Shown piece after piece: positions 17,022-24,620 of a stretch of 64,000 bases of DNA. The stretch comes from Streptomyces stelliscabiei (GTDB lineage: Bacteria > Actinomycetota > Actinomycetes > Streptomycetales > Streptomycetaceae), in NCBI RefSeq assembly GCF_014873495.1, contig NZ_JADBGF010000001.1, forward strand, positions 5,580,001 to 5,644,000, read 5' to 3'. The position numbers were made by a program, and so were the translations under genes. The notes under the pieces were generated by a model, which saw nothing but the letters and a program-made list of their open reading frames with translations, did not search any database and had not been told where the DNA came from. Position 1 is the first letter of the stretch; every line of letters starts with the position of its first letter.

Positions 17022-17099
17022 CGGTCCGGTGGCCGCCACCGGGTACACGGTCCGGTGGCCGCCACCGGGTACACGGTCCGGTGGCCGCCACCGGGTACG
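17022..17099. repeat. Three tandem 26-bp units containing a palindrome
   Basis: The unit starting CGGTCCGGTGGCCGCCAC repeats three times with a 26-base period (17022, 17048, 17074), the third with one change. Each unit contains the perfect palindrome GGTGGCCGCCACC. It lies between the stop of FG-GAP copy 2 and the start of the NTF2-like gene, so it may act in RNA as a stack of hairpins. Confidence 0.85.
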
Positions 17100-17117
17100 C
17101 GGTGGCGGCCGTCGTCG

Positions 17118-18500
17118 CTACTGCAGCATCCCCGAGACGATGTCGCCGTTCGCCGACTCCGCGCCCGACGTCGTGATGCCCTTCGACGAGCCCCGGAGCA
17201 GGAGCGAGCCGTAGTTCGCGGTGACGTACAGGTCCGCCCTGCCGTCGCCGTCGGTGTCGCGGAGGCGGACCGTGCTGCCGAAGGACTCGTCCTCCAGGCC
17301 ACCGGGGACACCGGGGGTGTCGCGGGCGAACCACTGCGAACCCGTGCCGGTGAGGCCGGACTTGGCGCCGCGCAGGACGTGGACGCCGCCCGCGTAGGCC
17401 TGGGCGCCGATCTTCTCGCCCTCCGCGCCGACCGCCAGATCGGCGTGGCCGTCGCCGTCGACGTCGCCGGCGGACACCGACGCGCCGAACCAGTCGCCCC
17501 GCTCCGCGGTGCCCGCGACACCGGAGGTGTTCTGGGTGAAGCGGGCGCTGCGGCCCGGTCCGGACGAGGAGCCGTACCACACCGACACGCGGCCCTTGCC
17601 CCCGTCGTACACCGAGGTGCCGATGGCGATGTCGCCGTAGCCGTCCTTGTCGAAGTCGGCGATGACGCCGTCGCCGCCGCGTTCGGCCTGGCCGCCGTTG
17701 CCGTTCTCGCGCTCCAGGCGGAGGGTCTTGCCCGGGTAGAGCTTCGCCTTGCCGCCCTTGATGAACCAGGCGTCGGAGGCGATGTACTCCGGGTACACGA
17801 CGTCGCCGATGACGACCAGGTCGGTCTTGCCGTCCTTGTCGACCTTGCCGGAGACGACGGCGGTGGAGTAGAAGCTGGAGCCGTCCTTGTCCAGGACCGT
17901 CACCGAGCCCGTCGCGCCCGACTTGGTGATCGCGCCCCGGTAGACGTACGTCTTGCTGTCGCGGACGAGGGCCAGGTCCTGGTTGCCGTCGCCGTCGAAG
18001 TCACCGGTGGCGAAGTCGCGGGCCTCGCCGGAGACGCCCTTCGGGCCCTTGAACGGGAGGGTCGTGCCGCCGGAGAGGCCCTGCTTGCCGCCCCACAGGA
18101 CGGTGACCGTGCCGTTGTCCTTGTGCGTGCCGACGTTCTCGCCGTTCGCGGCGACCACCAGGTCGCCGTAGCCGTCCTTGTTGAAGTCCGCCGCCGTGCG
18201 GACCTCGCCGAAGAAGTCGTTCGACTCGTCGGCGCCGGGGACGCCCGCGCTCGCCTGGTCGACGAACTGGGTCTTCGTGCCGGGGCGGCCGGCCGCCGTG
18301 CCGAAGGTGACCAGGACGCCGCCGCCCTTGCTGTCGCCCTCGGGGCCGTACGAGAAGGCCGCGTAGTCGCGGTGACCGTCGCCGTTGAAGTCGTCCGCGT
18401 GACGGGCGGGCGCGGCGGAGGCGGAGCCGGCCGAGAGGGCGAGCGGGGTCACGGTGGCCGCCACGAGTGTCGCGGCCAGCGTGGCGCTACGGAATCGCAT
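17118..18500 (-). CDS. Secreted FG-GAP repeat protein (copy 2)
   Basis: A 460-residue protein with a signal peptide (MRFRSATLAATLVAATV, cleavage near ASAAPA). Tandem FG-GAP repeats follow, for example DFNKDGYGDLVVAANGE and DVDGDGHADLAVGAEGE, each with an acidic calcium loop. The middle (residues about 150-280) has degenerate repeats, as in the family. The start ATG at 18500 follows AAGGA. It is 59 bases downstream of copy 3 on the same strand, so both may be on one transcript. Expected location is outside the membrane. Confidence 0.87.
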   Translation of the reverse strand: MRFRSATLAATLVAATVTPLALSAGSASAAPARHADDFNGDGHRDYAAFSYGPEGDSKGGGVLVTFGTAAGRPGTKTQFVDQASAGVPGADESNDFFGEVRTAADFNKDGYGDLVVAANGENVGTHKDNGTVTVLWGGKQGLSGGTTLPFKGPKGVSGEARDFATGDFDGDGNQDLALVRDSKTYVYRGAITKSGATGSVTVLDKDGSSFYSTAVVSGKVDKDGKTDLVVIGDVVYPEYIASDAWFIKGGKAKLYPGKTLRLERENGNGGQAERGGDGVIADFDKDGYGDIAIGTSVYDGGKGRVSVWYGSSSGPGRSARFTQNTSGVAGTAERGDWFGASVSAGDVDGDGHADLAVGAEGEKIGAQAYAGGVHVLRGAKSGLTGTGSQWFARDTPGVPGGLEDESFGSTVRLRDTDGDGRADLYVTANYGSLLLRGSSKGITTSGAESANGDIVSGMLQ

Positions 18501-18559
18501 GCATGTCCTTCGAAGTGGGAGGAGGGGAGGGGGAAGGGAAAGGAGGGGGAGGGGCGCGG

Positions 18560-19984
18560 CTACTGGGCGAGCTGCGCGCCGAAGCTGTACGCGGTCTCCT
18601 TGAGCCCGACGTTCGCCGCCGTGATGCTCCTGGCGCCCTTCGTGGTCAGGCCGGAGGCCGTGCCCTTGAGGACGAGGAGCGCGCCCCTGGTGTTCTCGCC
18701 GGGCGCCGCGACGACCAGCTCGGCCCTGCCGTTGCGGTCGAGGTCGATCAGGCGGACGGCGCCGCCGAAGCCGTCCTGGGTCTCGGCGGTGCCGGGGACG
18801 CCCGCGGTGTCCTGGTGGTAGGCCTTGGCGCCCTTGGTGGTCAGACCGGTGGCCGAGCCGTACAGGACGGTGACGCTGCCGGCGTACCGCTTGCCGTTCA
18901 CGCCCTCGTACTGCGCGCCGACCGCGAGGTCGGCGTACCTGTCGCCGTTGATGTCGCCGACGGAGAGCGAGCCGCCGAAGAAGTCGGACTCCTCGCCCGT
19001 GCCCGGGACGCCGGGGGTGTCCTGGTTGATGACCGTCGGGGTCTGGGTGAGGTCGGGACCGCCCTTGCCGCCGTACCAGATCTCCACCTGGCCGCCCGGG
19101 TGGCCCGCGCCGTCCTGGAGCGACGGCTCTCCGGGGTCGGCGAGGACGAGGTCGCCGTAGCCGTCGCCGTTGATGTCGCCGACGGTGACGCGGCCGTTGC
19201 CCTCGGCCTTCGGCATGTCGACCACGCTGGTCCTGCCGCCCTTGTACGTGTGGTACCTGACCTGGCCGCCGGGGTCGGAGGTCGTCGCGTACGTGTAGAC
19301 GCGCTCGGCGGCCCTGTCGCCGGTGAGGTCGCCCGCGCCGACCTCGTCCGTGGAGCCGACGGTTCTGACGTAGCTCGCGCTCGCCGCGGCGCCGGTGGTC
19401 TTCTTGAACGGGCCGTTGTAGATCCGAGTCTGCCACAGGCCGGTGACGGTGAGGTCGGGTGAGCCGTCACCGTTGAAGTCGGCCGCCGCGAGGCCGTGGC
19501 CGTACCCCTGCTCGGCGGCGATGTCGGACGGCTGCGGCAGCGCGGTGCCGCCCGACAGGCCCTTCTTGCCGCCCCACAGGATGGTGACCTGGCCCACGTA
19601 CGTGTCGACGCCGACGCCCTCGCCGGTCGCGCCGACGGCGAGGTCCGCGTAGCCGTCCTTGTCGAAGTCGGCCGAGGCCAGGCTGGCGCCGAAGGAGTCC
19701 TGCCGCTCGGCCGTACCGGCGACCCCGCTCGTGTTCTGCGTGATCACGCTCCGGTTCGCGGCCGAGACGCCCGACCTGGAGCCGTAGAGCACGACCACCG
19801 CGCCGGCCGACGAGGCGCTGCCGACATCGGTGCCCGGCGCGCCCACCGCGAGGTCGTGGTAGCCGTCGCCGTTGTAGTCGTCCGCGTACCTGGCGACCGC
19901 CGCGCCGGCGGGCGTGGCCAGGGCGAGCGGTGTCAGACCGGAGGCGAGCAGGCCCGCGGCCAGGAGGAAGGGGCGAGTGCGCAA
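18560..19984 (-). CDS. Secreted FG-GAP repeat protein (copy 3)
   Basis: A 474-residue protein. The best start is TTG at 19984 (first residues LRTRPFLLAAGLL), five bases after GGAG; no ATG or GTG lies close. The signal peptide ends near PAGAAVA. At least six FG-GAP repeats follow (for example DYNGDGYHDLAVGAPG, DFDKDGYADLAVGATGE, DINGDGYGDLVLADPGE), interleaved with the SGVAGTAERQDSFGASL type of spacer. The C-terminus SFGAQLAQ resembles the ends of the other copies. It is 199 bases downstream of copy 4. Confidence 0.85.
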   Translation of the reverse strand: MRTRPFLLAAGLLASGLTPLALATPAGAAVARYADDYNGDGYHDLAVGAPGTDVGSASSAGAVVVLYGSRSGVSAANRSVITQNTSGVAGTAERQDSFGASLASADFDKDGYADLAVGATGEGVGVDTYVGQVTILWGGKKGLSGGTALPQPSDIAAEQGYGHGLAAADFNGDGSPDLTVTGLWQTRIYNGPFKKTTGAAASASYVRTVGSTDEVGAGDLTGDRAAERVYTYATTSDPGGQVRYHTYKGGRTSVVDMPKAEGNGRVTVGDINGDGYGDLVLADPGEPSLQDGAGHPGGQVEIWYGGKGGPDLTQTPTVINQDTPGVPGTGEESDFFGGSLSVGDINGDRYADLAVGAQYEGVNGKRYAGSVTVLYGSATGLTTKGAKAYHQDTAGVPGTAETQDGFGGAVRLIDLDRNGRAELVVAAPGENTRGALLVLKGTASGLTTKGARSITAANVGLKETAYSFGAQLAQ

Positions 19985-20183
19985 GGGGACTCCAGGAGGG
20001 AGGAGGGCGCGTGGCGGGCGCGGCGCGCCCCACTGCCGGCGTAGGGGTGTGCGAGCAGGAGACCGGTGAAGGGGCGGGATGGTTGCACGGGAGGGCGGGG
20101 CGACTCCCGGGGGTGCGGACCCGCCCTTCGCGAGCGGGCCCGCCCCCTTGCCGGATGCGGGCCCGACTCGGATGTCCCGTACG

Positions 20184-21659
20184 TCAGTTGGCCGCGTTCG
20201 CGCCGAAGAACGGCTGGCCGGAGGTGGAGACGCCGACCGCGGACGGGGCGAGGGAGCGGGAACCGGTGGTGGTGATCTTCGTGCCGTCGGAGGGCAGGTA
20301 GAGCACCGAGCCGTTGAAGTCGTTCTCGCCGTACGCGCCGATCGTGAGGTCCGCCTTGCCGTCACCGGTGACGTCGGTGAGCTTGACCTCGCCGCCGAGC
20401 TGGTCGTCCTTCTCGTCCGAGCCGGGGACGCCGGCCGTGGACTGGGCGAAGTACTGGTAGCCGGAGGTGGTGTTCACGCCGGAGGCCGAGCCGTACAGGA
20501 CGGTCACCGCACCGGCGTTGACGACACCGCCGAGGTTCTCGCCGGGTGCGCCGACGACCAGGTCGCTCTTGCCGTCGCCGTTGATGTCGCCGAGGGACAG
20601 CTCGCTGCCGAAGTAGTCGCCGCGCTCGGAGGAGCCGGGCACGTTGCCGCTGTTCTGCGTCACCGCGACCGTGGTGGCCGGGCCGTCGGCGGAGCCGTAG
20701 ATGATGTGGACCTTGCCGCCGGTGGACGATCCGGGCACGCTGGGCTCGCTGCCGTCCTTGGACGGGTCCCAGTCCTGACCGGTGACCACGTCGCCGAAGC
20801 CGTCGCCGTTGACGTCGCCGATGCCGGTGATGACACCGCGCTTCAGCTCCCGCACACCGCCGTCCGAGCCCAGGCCGTCGGCCGCGCCGGGCACGTACCA
20901 GTTGGTGTTGTAGCCGTAGTCGCCGTCGGTCTCGAAGCCGTCGACGACCAGGTCGGTCCGCTTGTCGCCGTTGGTGTCGCCGGCGGTGAGCATGATCGAG
21001 CCCCCGTTGCCGGTGCGCAGGTCCAGCTTGATGCCGTACTGGTCGCCGAACGACCCGGACTTGGTGATGCCGTCGCCGATGACGTACACGAGGTTCGACG
21101 AGTTGCCGATCGCCAGGTCCTCGGTGCCGTCGCCGTCGAAGTCGCCGGCGGCCAGCGACTTGCCCCACTGGTCGTGGGACGAGGGCGCCAGGTCCTTGAC
21201 GGTGGTGGCGCCGGAGAGGCCCTTGGCCGAGCCCCACGCGATGAGGACGGTGCCGCCGTCGGTGTCGCCGGACACGTCCTCGGTCGGCGCGCCCACCGCG
21301 AGGTCGTCGAAGCCGTCGCCGTTGAAGTCGCCGTACGCGCTGGACCAGCCGAACCAGTCGCCCGTCTCGGCGTCACCGGGCACGCCGGTGGTGTTCTGGC
21401 TGATGGCCGTGCGCTTGGCCGCCGTCACGCCGCTCGCGGATCCGTACAGGGCGACGACCTGTCCGGCGGACTTCTTGCCGCCCACGGTGGCTCCCCCCGC
21501 CGAGTACGCGACGTCGCCGAAGCCGTCGCCGTTGAAGTCGGCCACGGGGTGGTGGACCGAGTCGGCCGCCGTCGCCGACGCGGCCGAGAAGGTGAGCAGA
21601 CCGCCGGTCAGCGCGACCGCGGAGGCCGTCGCGAGGGCGAGTCGCAAATGCTTGCGCAT
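20184..21659 (-). CDS. Secreted FG-GAP repeat protein (copy 4)
   Basis: A 491-residue protein with a signal peptide (MRKHLRLALATASAVALTG, cleavage near ATAA) and about seven FG-GAP repeats (DFNGDGFGDVAYSAGG, DFNGDGFDDLAVGAPTE, DINGDGKSDLVVGAPGE). By eye it is far closer to copy 5 than to the rest, matching it from signal peptide to the C-terminal LAPSAVGVSTS region, so the two arose by a recent tandem duplication. The ATG follows AGGAG by eight bases. It has no catalytic motif; an extracellular binding or scaffold role is likely. Confidence 0.88.
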   Translation of the reverse strand: MRKHLRLALATASAVALTGGLLTFSAASATAADSVHHPVADFNGDGFGDVAYSAGGATVGGKKSAGQVVALYGSASGVTAAKRTAISQNTTGVPGDAETGDWFGWSSAYGDFNGDGFDDLAVGAPTEDVSGDTDGGTVLIAWGSAKGLSGATTVKDLAPSSHDQWGKSLAAGDFDGDGTEDLAIGNSSNLVYVIGDGITKSGSFGDQYGIKLDLRTGNGGSIMLTAGDTNGDKRTDLVVDGFETDGDYGYNTNWYVPGAADGLGSDGGVRELKRGVITGIGDVNGDGFGDVVTGQDWDPSKDGSEPSVPGSSTGGKVHIIYGSADGPATTVAVTQNSGNVPGSSERGDYFGSELSLGDINGDGKSDLVVGAPGENLGGVVNAGAVTVLYGSASGVNTTSGYQYFAQSTAGVPGSDEKDDQLGGEVKLTDVTGDGKADLTIGAYGENDFNGSVLYLPSDGTKITTTGSRSLAPSAVGVSTSGQPFFGANAAN

Positions 21660-21827
21660 GCGGGAATCTCCTGCCGCATGCGGGACGCCTGGCAGACGTC
21701 CCGCGTCAAATGGGGTGCCTGTCTGTCCGTGTTCGCCCGGATTTCACCTGGGCTTCACGGGGAAGTTGGCGAACAAGAGACCGGTGAGGTGGCGGGAGGG
21801 TTGTACGGGAGTTCGAGAAATTTTTGC

Positions 21828-21900
21828 GACGGGAGGGACGGGAGGGACGGGAGGGATAGGAGAGATGAGAGGGACGGGAGAGATATGAGGGACGGGAGAG
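21828..21900. repeat. G-rich 9-bp tandem repeat between FG-GAP copies 5 and 4
   Basis: GACGGGAGG occurs three times in perfect tandem (21828-21854) and then in degenerate form to about 21900. The plus strand has many GGG runs; the minus-strand transcript of the FG-GAP genes would be C-rich here. It is non-coding. Confidence 0.6.
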
Positions 21901-21918
21901 GTCAGGACCGCGCACGGG

Positions 21919-23400
21919 TCAGTTGGCCGCGTCGGCGCTGAAGTTCGGGGAGGCGTGCGTCGACACGCCCACGGCGGACGGGCCGAGGGAGCGCGTGCCG
22001 GTCGTGGTGATCCTCGTGCCGTCGGAGGGCAGGTAGACCACCGAGCCGTTGGCGTAGTTCTCACCCGCCCTGCCGACCGTGAGGTCCGCCCTGCCGTCGC
22101 CGGTGAGGTCGGTGAGCTTCACCTCGGAGCCGAAGTGGTCGTACCTCTCGTTCGTGCCGGGGACGCCGGCCGTGGACTGGGTGAAGTACTGCATGCCGGA
22201 GTCCGTGTCCAGGCCGGCGGCCGAGCCGTAGAGGACCGTGACCGCGCCGGCGTCGACGACACCCTTCAGGTCCTCGTCGAAGGTGCCGACCACCAGGTCC
22301 TGGAAGCCGTCGCCGTTGATGTCGCCGAGCGAGACTTCGAAGCCGAAGCTGTCCTCGCGCTCGGAGGTGCCGGGCACCTGGCCCGTGTTCTGGGACACCG
22401 CGGTGGACGTGGCCGTGACCGGGCCGGCGGCCGAGCCGTAGGTGATGTTGACCTTGCCGCCGGTGACGGAGTCGGGCGCGGAGAGCACGTCGGGGTCGTC
22501 GATCGGATCCCAGTGCTGGCCGGTGACGATGTCGCCGAACCCGTCGCCGTTGATGTCGCCGACGGCGCTGACGAGGCCGGGCTTCAGCTTCCGGGCCGAG
22601 GCGACGGACAGGCCGGTGGCCGTGCCGGGTACGTAGAAGTTGACGTTGTGGCGCCACGCGCCGCCGGTCTCGATGCCGCTGACGATCAGATCGGTCCGCC
22701 TGTCGCCGTTGGCGTCGCCCGCGTGGAGGTCGAGCGCGCCTGTGAACTCCTCGGACCTGATGGGCGCCTTGAAGGTGCGGTACGAACCGGGCTTGCCCGA
22801 CGTGGCGATGCCGTCCCCGAACACATGGACCGTGCTCGACGCGGTGCCGACCGCGAGGTCCTCCGTGCCGTCGCCGTCGAAGTCGCCCGCCGCCAGCGAC
22901 TTGCCCCAGCCGCCGTGCCGGGAGGGCGCCGGGTCCGCCAGCGTCGTACCGCCGGACAGGCCGCGCGGTGAACCCCAGACGATCGTGACCGTGCCGGTGT
23001 CCCGCACGCCTCCGGTGTCCTCCAGGCTCGCGGACACGGCGAGGTCGTCGAAGCCGTCGCCGTCGAAGTCGCCGTACGCGCTGACCCCGCCGAAGCGGTC
23101 GCCCTGCTCGGCGCTGCCGGGGATGCCGGGCGTGTTCTGGCTGAGTGTGGTGCGGTTCTCACCCGTCACGCCGCTCGGCGAGCCGTACAGGGCGACGATC
23201 TGGCCGGCGTAGGTCTTGCCGTCCACCGTGGCGACGGGGGCCGAGTACGCGATGTCGCCGTACCCGTCGCCGTCGAAGTCGGCCACGGGGTGGTGGACCG
23301 GGTCGGCGGCCGTGGCCGTCGCGGCGGAGAAGGTGAGCAGACCGCCGGTCAGCGCGGCCGCGGAGGCCGTCGCGAGGGCGAGTCGCAGGTGCTGGTGCAT
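21919..23400 (-). CDS. Secreted FG-GAP repeat protein (copy 5)
   Basis: A 493-residue protein, the nearest paralogue of copy 4. The signal peptide is MHQHLRLALATASAAALTG with cleavage near ATAA. Repeats include DFDGDGYGDIAYSAPV, DFDGDGFDDLAVSASLE and DINGDGFQDLVVGTFDE, each with the acidic loop. The ending LGPSAVGVSTHASPNF mirrors copy 4. The ATG at 23400 follows AGGAG. It is the first gene of the minus-strand FG-GAP array and diverges from the lipoprotein gene at 23691, so the array's promoter probably lies between 23401 and 23690. Confidence 0.88.
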   Translation of the reverse strand: MHQHLRLALATASAAALTGGLLTFSAATATAADPVHHPVADFDGDGYGDIAYSAPVATVDGKTYAGQIVALYGSPSGVTGENRTTLSQNTPGIPGSAEQGDRFGGVSAYGDFDGDGFDDLAVSASLEDTGGVRDTGTVTIVWGSPRGLSGGTTLADPAPSRHGGWGKSLAAGDFDGDGTEDLAVGTASSTVHVFGDGIATSGKPGSYRTFKAPIRSEEFTGALDLHAGDANGDRRTDLIVSGIETGGAWRHNVNFYVPGTATGLSVASARKLKPGLVSAVGDINGDGFGDIVTGQHWDPIDDPDVLSAPDSVTGGKVNITYGSAAGPVTATSTAVSQNTGQVPGTSEREDSFGFEVSLGDINGDGFQDLVVGTFDEDLKGVVDAGAVTVLYGSAAGLDTDSGMQYFTQSTAGVPGTNERYDHFGSEVKLTDLTGDGRADLTVGRAGENYANGSVVYLPSDGTRITTTGTRSLGPSAVGVSTHASPNFSADAAN

Positions 23401-23690
23401 GCGGGGATCTCCTGCGGCATACGGGACGCCCGGCAGCGGGCGTCCACGTCGATGGGGTGCCTGTTCCGCCCGCGTACGCCTGGAGTCGGTCGGCGGTCGG
23501 GGAGGACGTCGGCGAAGAGGAGACCGTCGGAGGGGTGGAGGGGTTGTACGTGAACTCGGGGGGAATTCCGGGGTGTTGGGTGCGTCGGGGGTGGGGGGTG
23601 CTGGGCGTGTCGGCGGTCCGAACGTTCTTCCGCGCTCGTGCGTCTGCGGTGCGAGGCAACGACAGACGAGCCGTCGAACCGGTGGGAGAC

Positions 23691-24500
23691 ATGATGCTGA
23701 GCGGTACCCGTGTACGGATCGCCCTGACCGTCCTTGCGATGACACCCCTGGCCGTCGGGTGCGCGGCACTGGACACCGGGGGCACGAGTTCGTCCTCGTG
23801 CGCGTTCGCCGTGGACTACGACGACCGGCAGTACGTCGACGCGGGCAGGGTCGGTTACACCCTCGGCGCCGAGGTGGGCACCGCACGGGACTCGGTCTGC
23901 GACGACCAGGGCGGTGGCGAGGAGGATCGGGTGGAGCCGGGGGACCTGGGCGACTACGCGGCCTACGCCATCAAGGGCGTCGACACCGAGGACGCGATCG
24001 CGGTCCGCGAGTCCCCGGGGGCCGAGGTGCGCGTCGTGATCCACATGACCGCGGACGAAGGCGTGCGGGAGGCGGCCGAGCGCCTCTTCGGGAAGGAGGG
24101 GCGGGGCGGCGAGGGCGCCGGCACCCACGAAGACGGCACCCACGACGACGGCTCCGACAGCGGTGACGGCGGTGACAGCGACAGCGGGGTGGCTGCGGGG
24201 AAGTGTGTGCTCGTCGTGGAGTACGGGGACGAGAGCTACGTCAGCCGGGGCGACGCGAAGATCGAGCTGGGGGACAAGGCCGGGATCGCCCGTGCGGTGC
24301 CCTGTGGGGACACCCCCGGCGAGGTCGACCCCTCGGCCGAACCGGCGGCGTTCCAGGCGTACGAGATCAAGGGGCTGGACCCGGCCGACGCCATTGCCAT
24401 CCGTTACTCGGCGGACCAGGAGCCGTTCCTCATGGTCCCCCTGTCCGACGACGACCTGGCGCCGGAGGTCGAGGACCTGCTCGCGGCCGAGGAAGGGTGA
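23691..24500 (+). CDS. Lipoprotein with two tandem copies of a small domain
   Basis: A 269-residue protein. The signal peptide ends in a lipobox (PLAVGC), so the mature protein should be lipid-anchored to the outer face of the membrane. Two related domains of about 95 residues follow. The first begins CAFAVDYDDRQYVDAG and ends near IAVRESPGAEV; the second begins CVLVVEYGDESYVSRG and ends near IAIRYSADQEP. Each has a Cys pair that could form a disulfide. They are joined by a Gly/Asp/His-rich linker. Single-domain homologues of this type occur in Streptomyces; function unknown. The ATG at 23691 follows GGGAG. Confidence 0.75.
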   Translation: MMLSGTRVRIALTVLAMTPLAVGCAALDTGGTSSSSCAFAVDYDDRQYVDAGRVGYTLGAEVGTARDSVCDDQGGGEEDRVEPGDLGDYAAYAIKGVDTEDAIAVRESPGAEVRVVIHMTADEGVREAAERLFGKEGRGGEGAGTHEDGTHDDGSDSGDGGDSDSGVAAGKCVLVVEYGDESYVSRGDAKIELGDKAGIARAVPCGDTPGEVDPSAEPAAFQAYEIKGLDPADAIAIRYSADQEPFLMVPLSDDDLAPEVEDLLAAEEG

Positions 24501-24563
24501 GCGGTACCGGCCCCGAGCCGCAGGGTCCTCGGCCCGTGCGTGCCCGCGCGGGCCGTGGCACGG

Positions 24564-24597
24564 CGACGCCCCCGGTCCGTGCGGACCGGGGGCGTCG
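24564..24597. terminator. Bidirectional hairpin between convergent genes
   Basis: CGACGCCCCCGGTCC (24564-24578) pairs perfectly with 24583-24597 around GTGC, a 15-pair stem between the lipoprotein gene and the convergent iron-sulfur gene. It can end transcription from both sides. Confidence 0.8.
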
Positions 24598-24620
24598 GGG
24601 CGACTGCCGTGCGCGGACGG

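Noticed and set aside
14894..17176. 760-residue plus-strand frame across FG-GAP copy 1 and the NTF2-like gene
   Set aside because: It is a Gly/Val/Ala/Asp-rich mirror of the FG-GAP repeats and includes the intergenic tandem repeat; both annotated genes have recognisable domains on the other strand.
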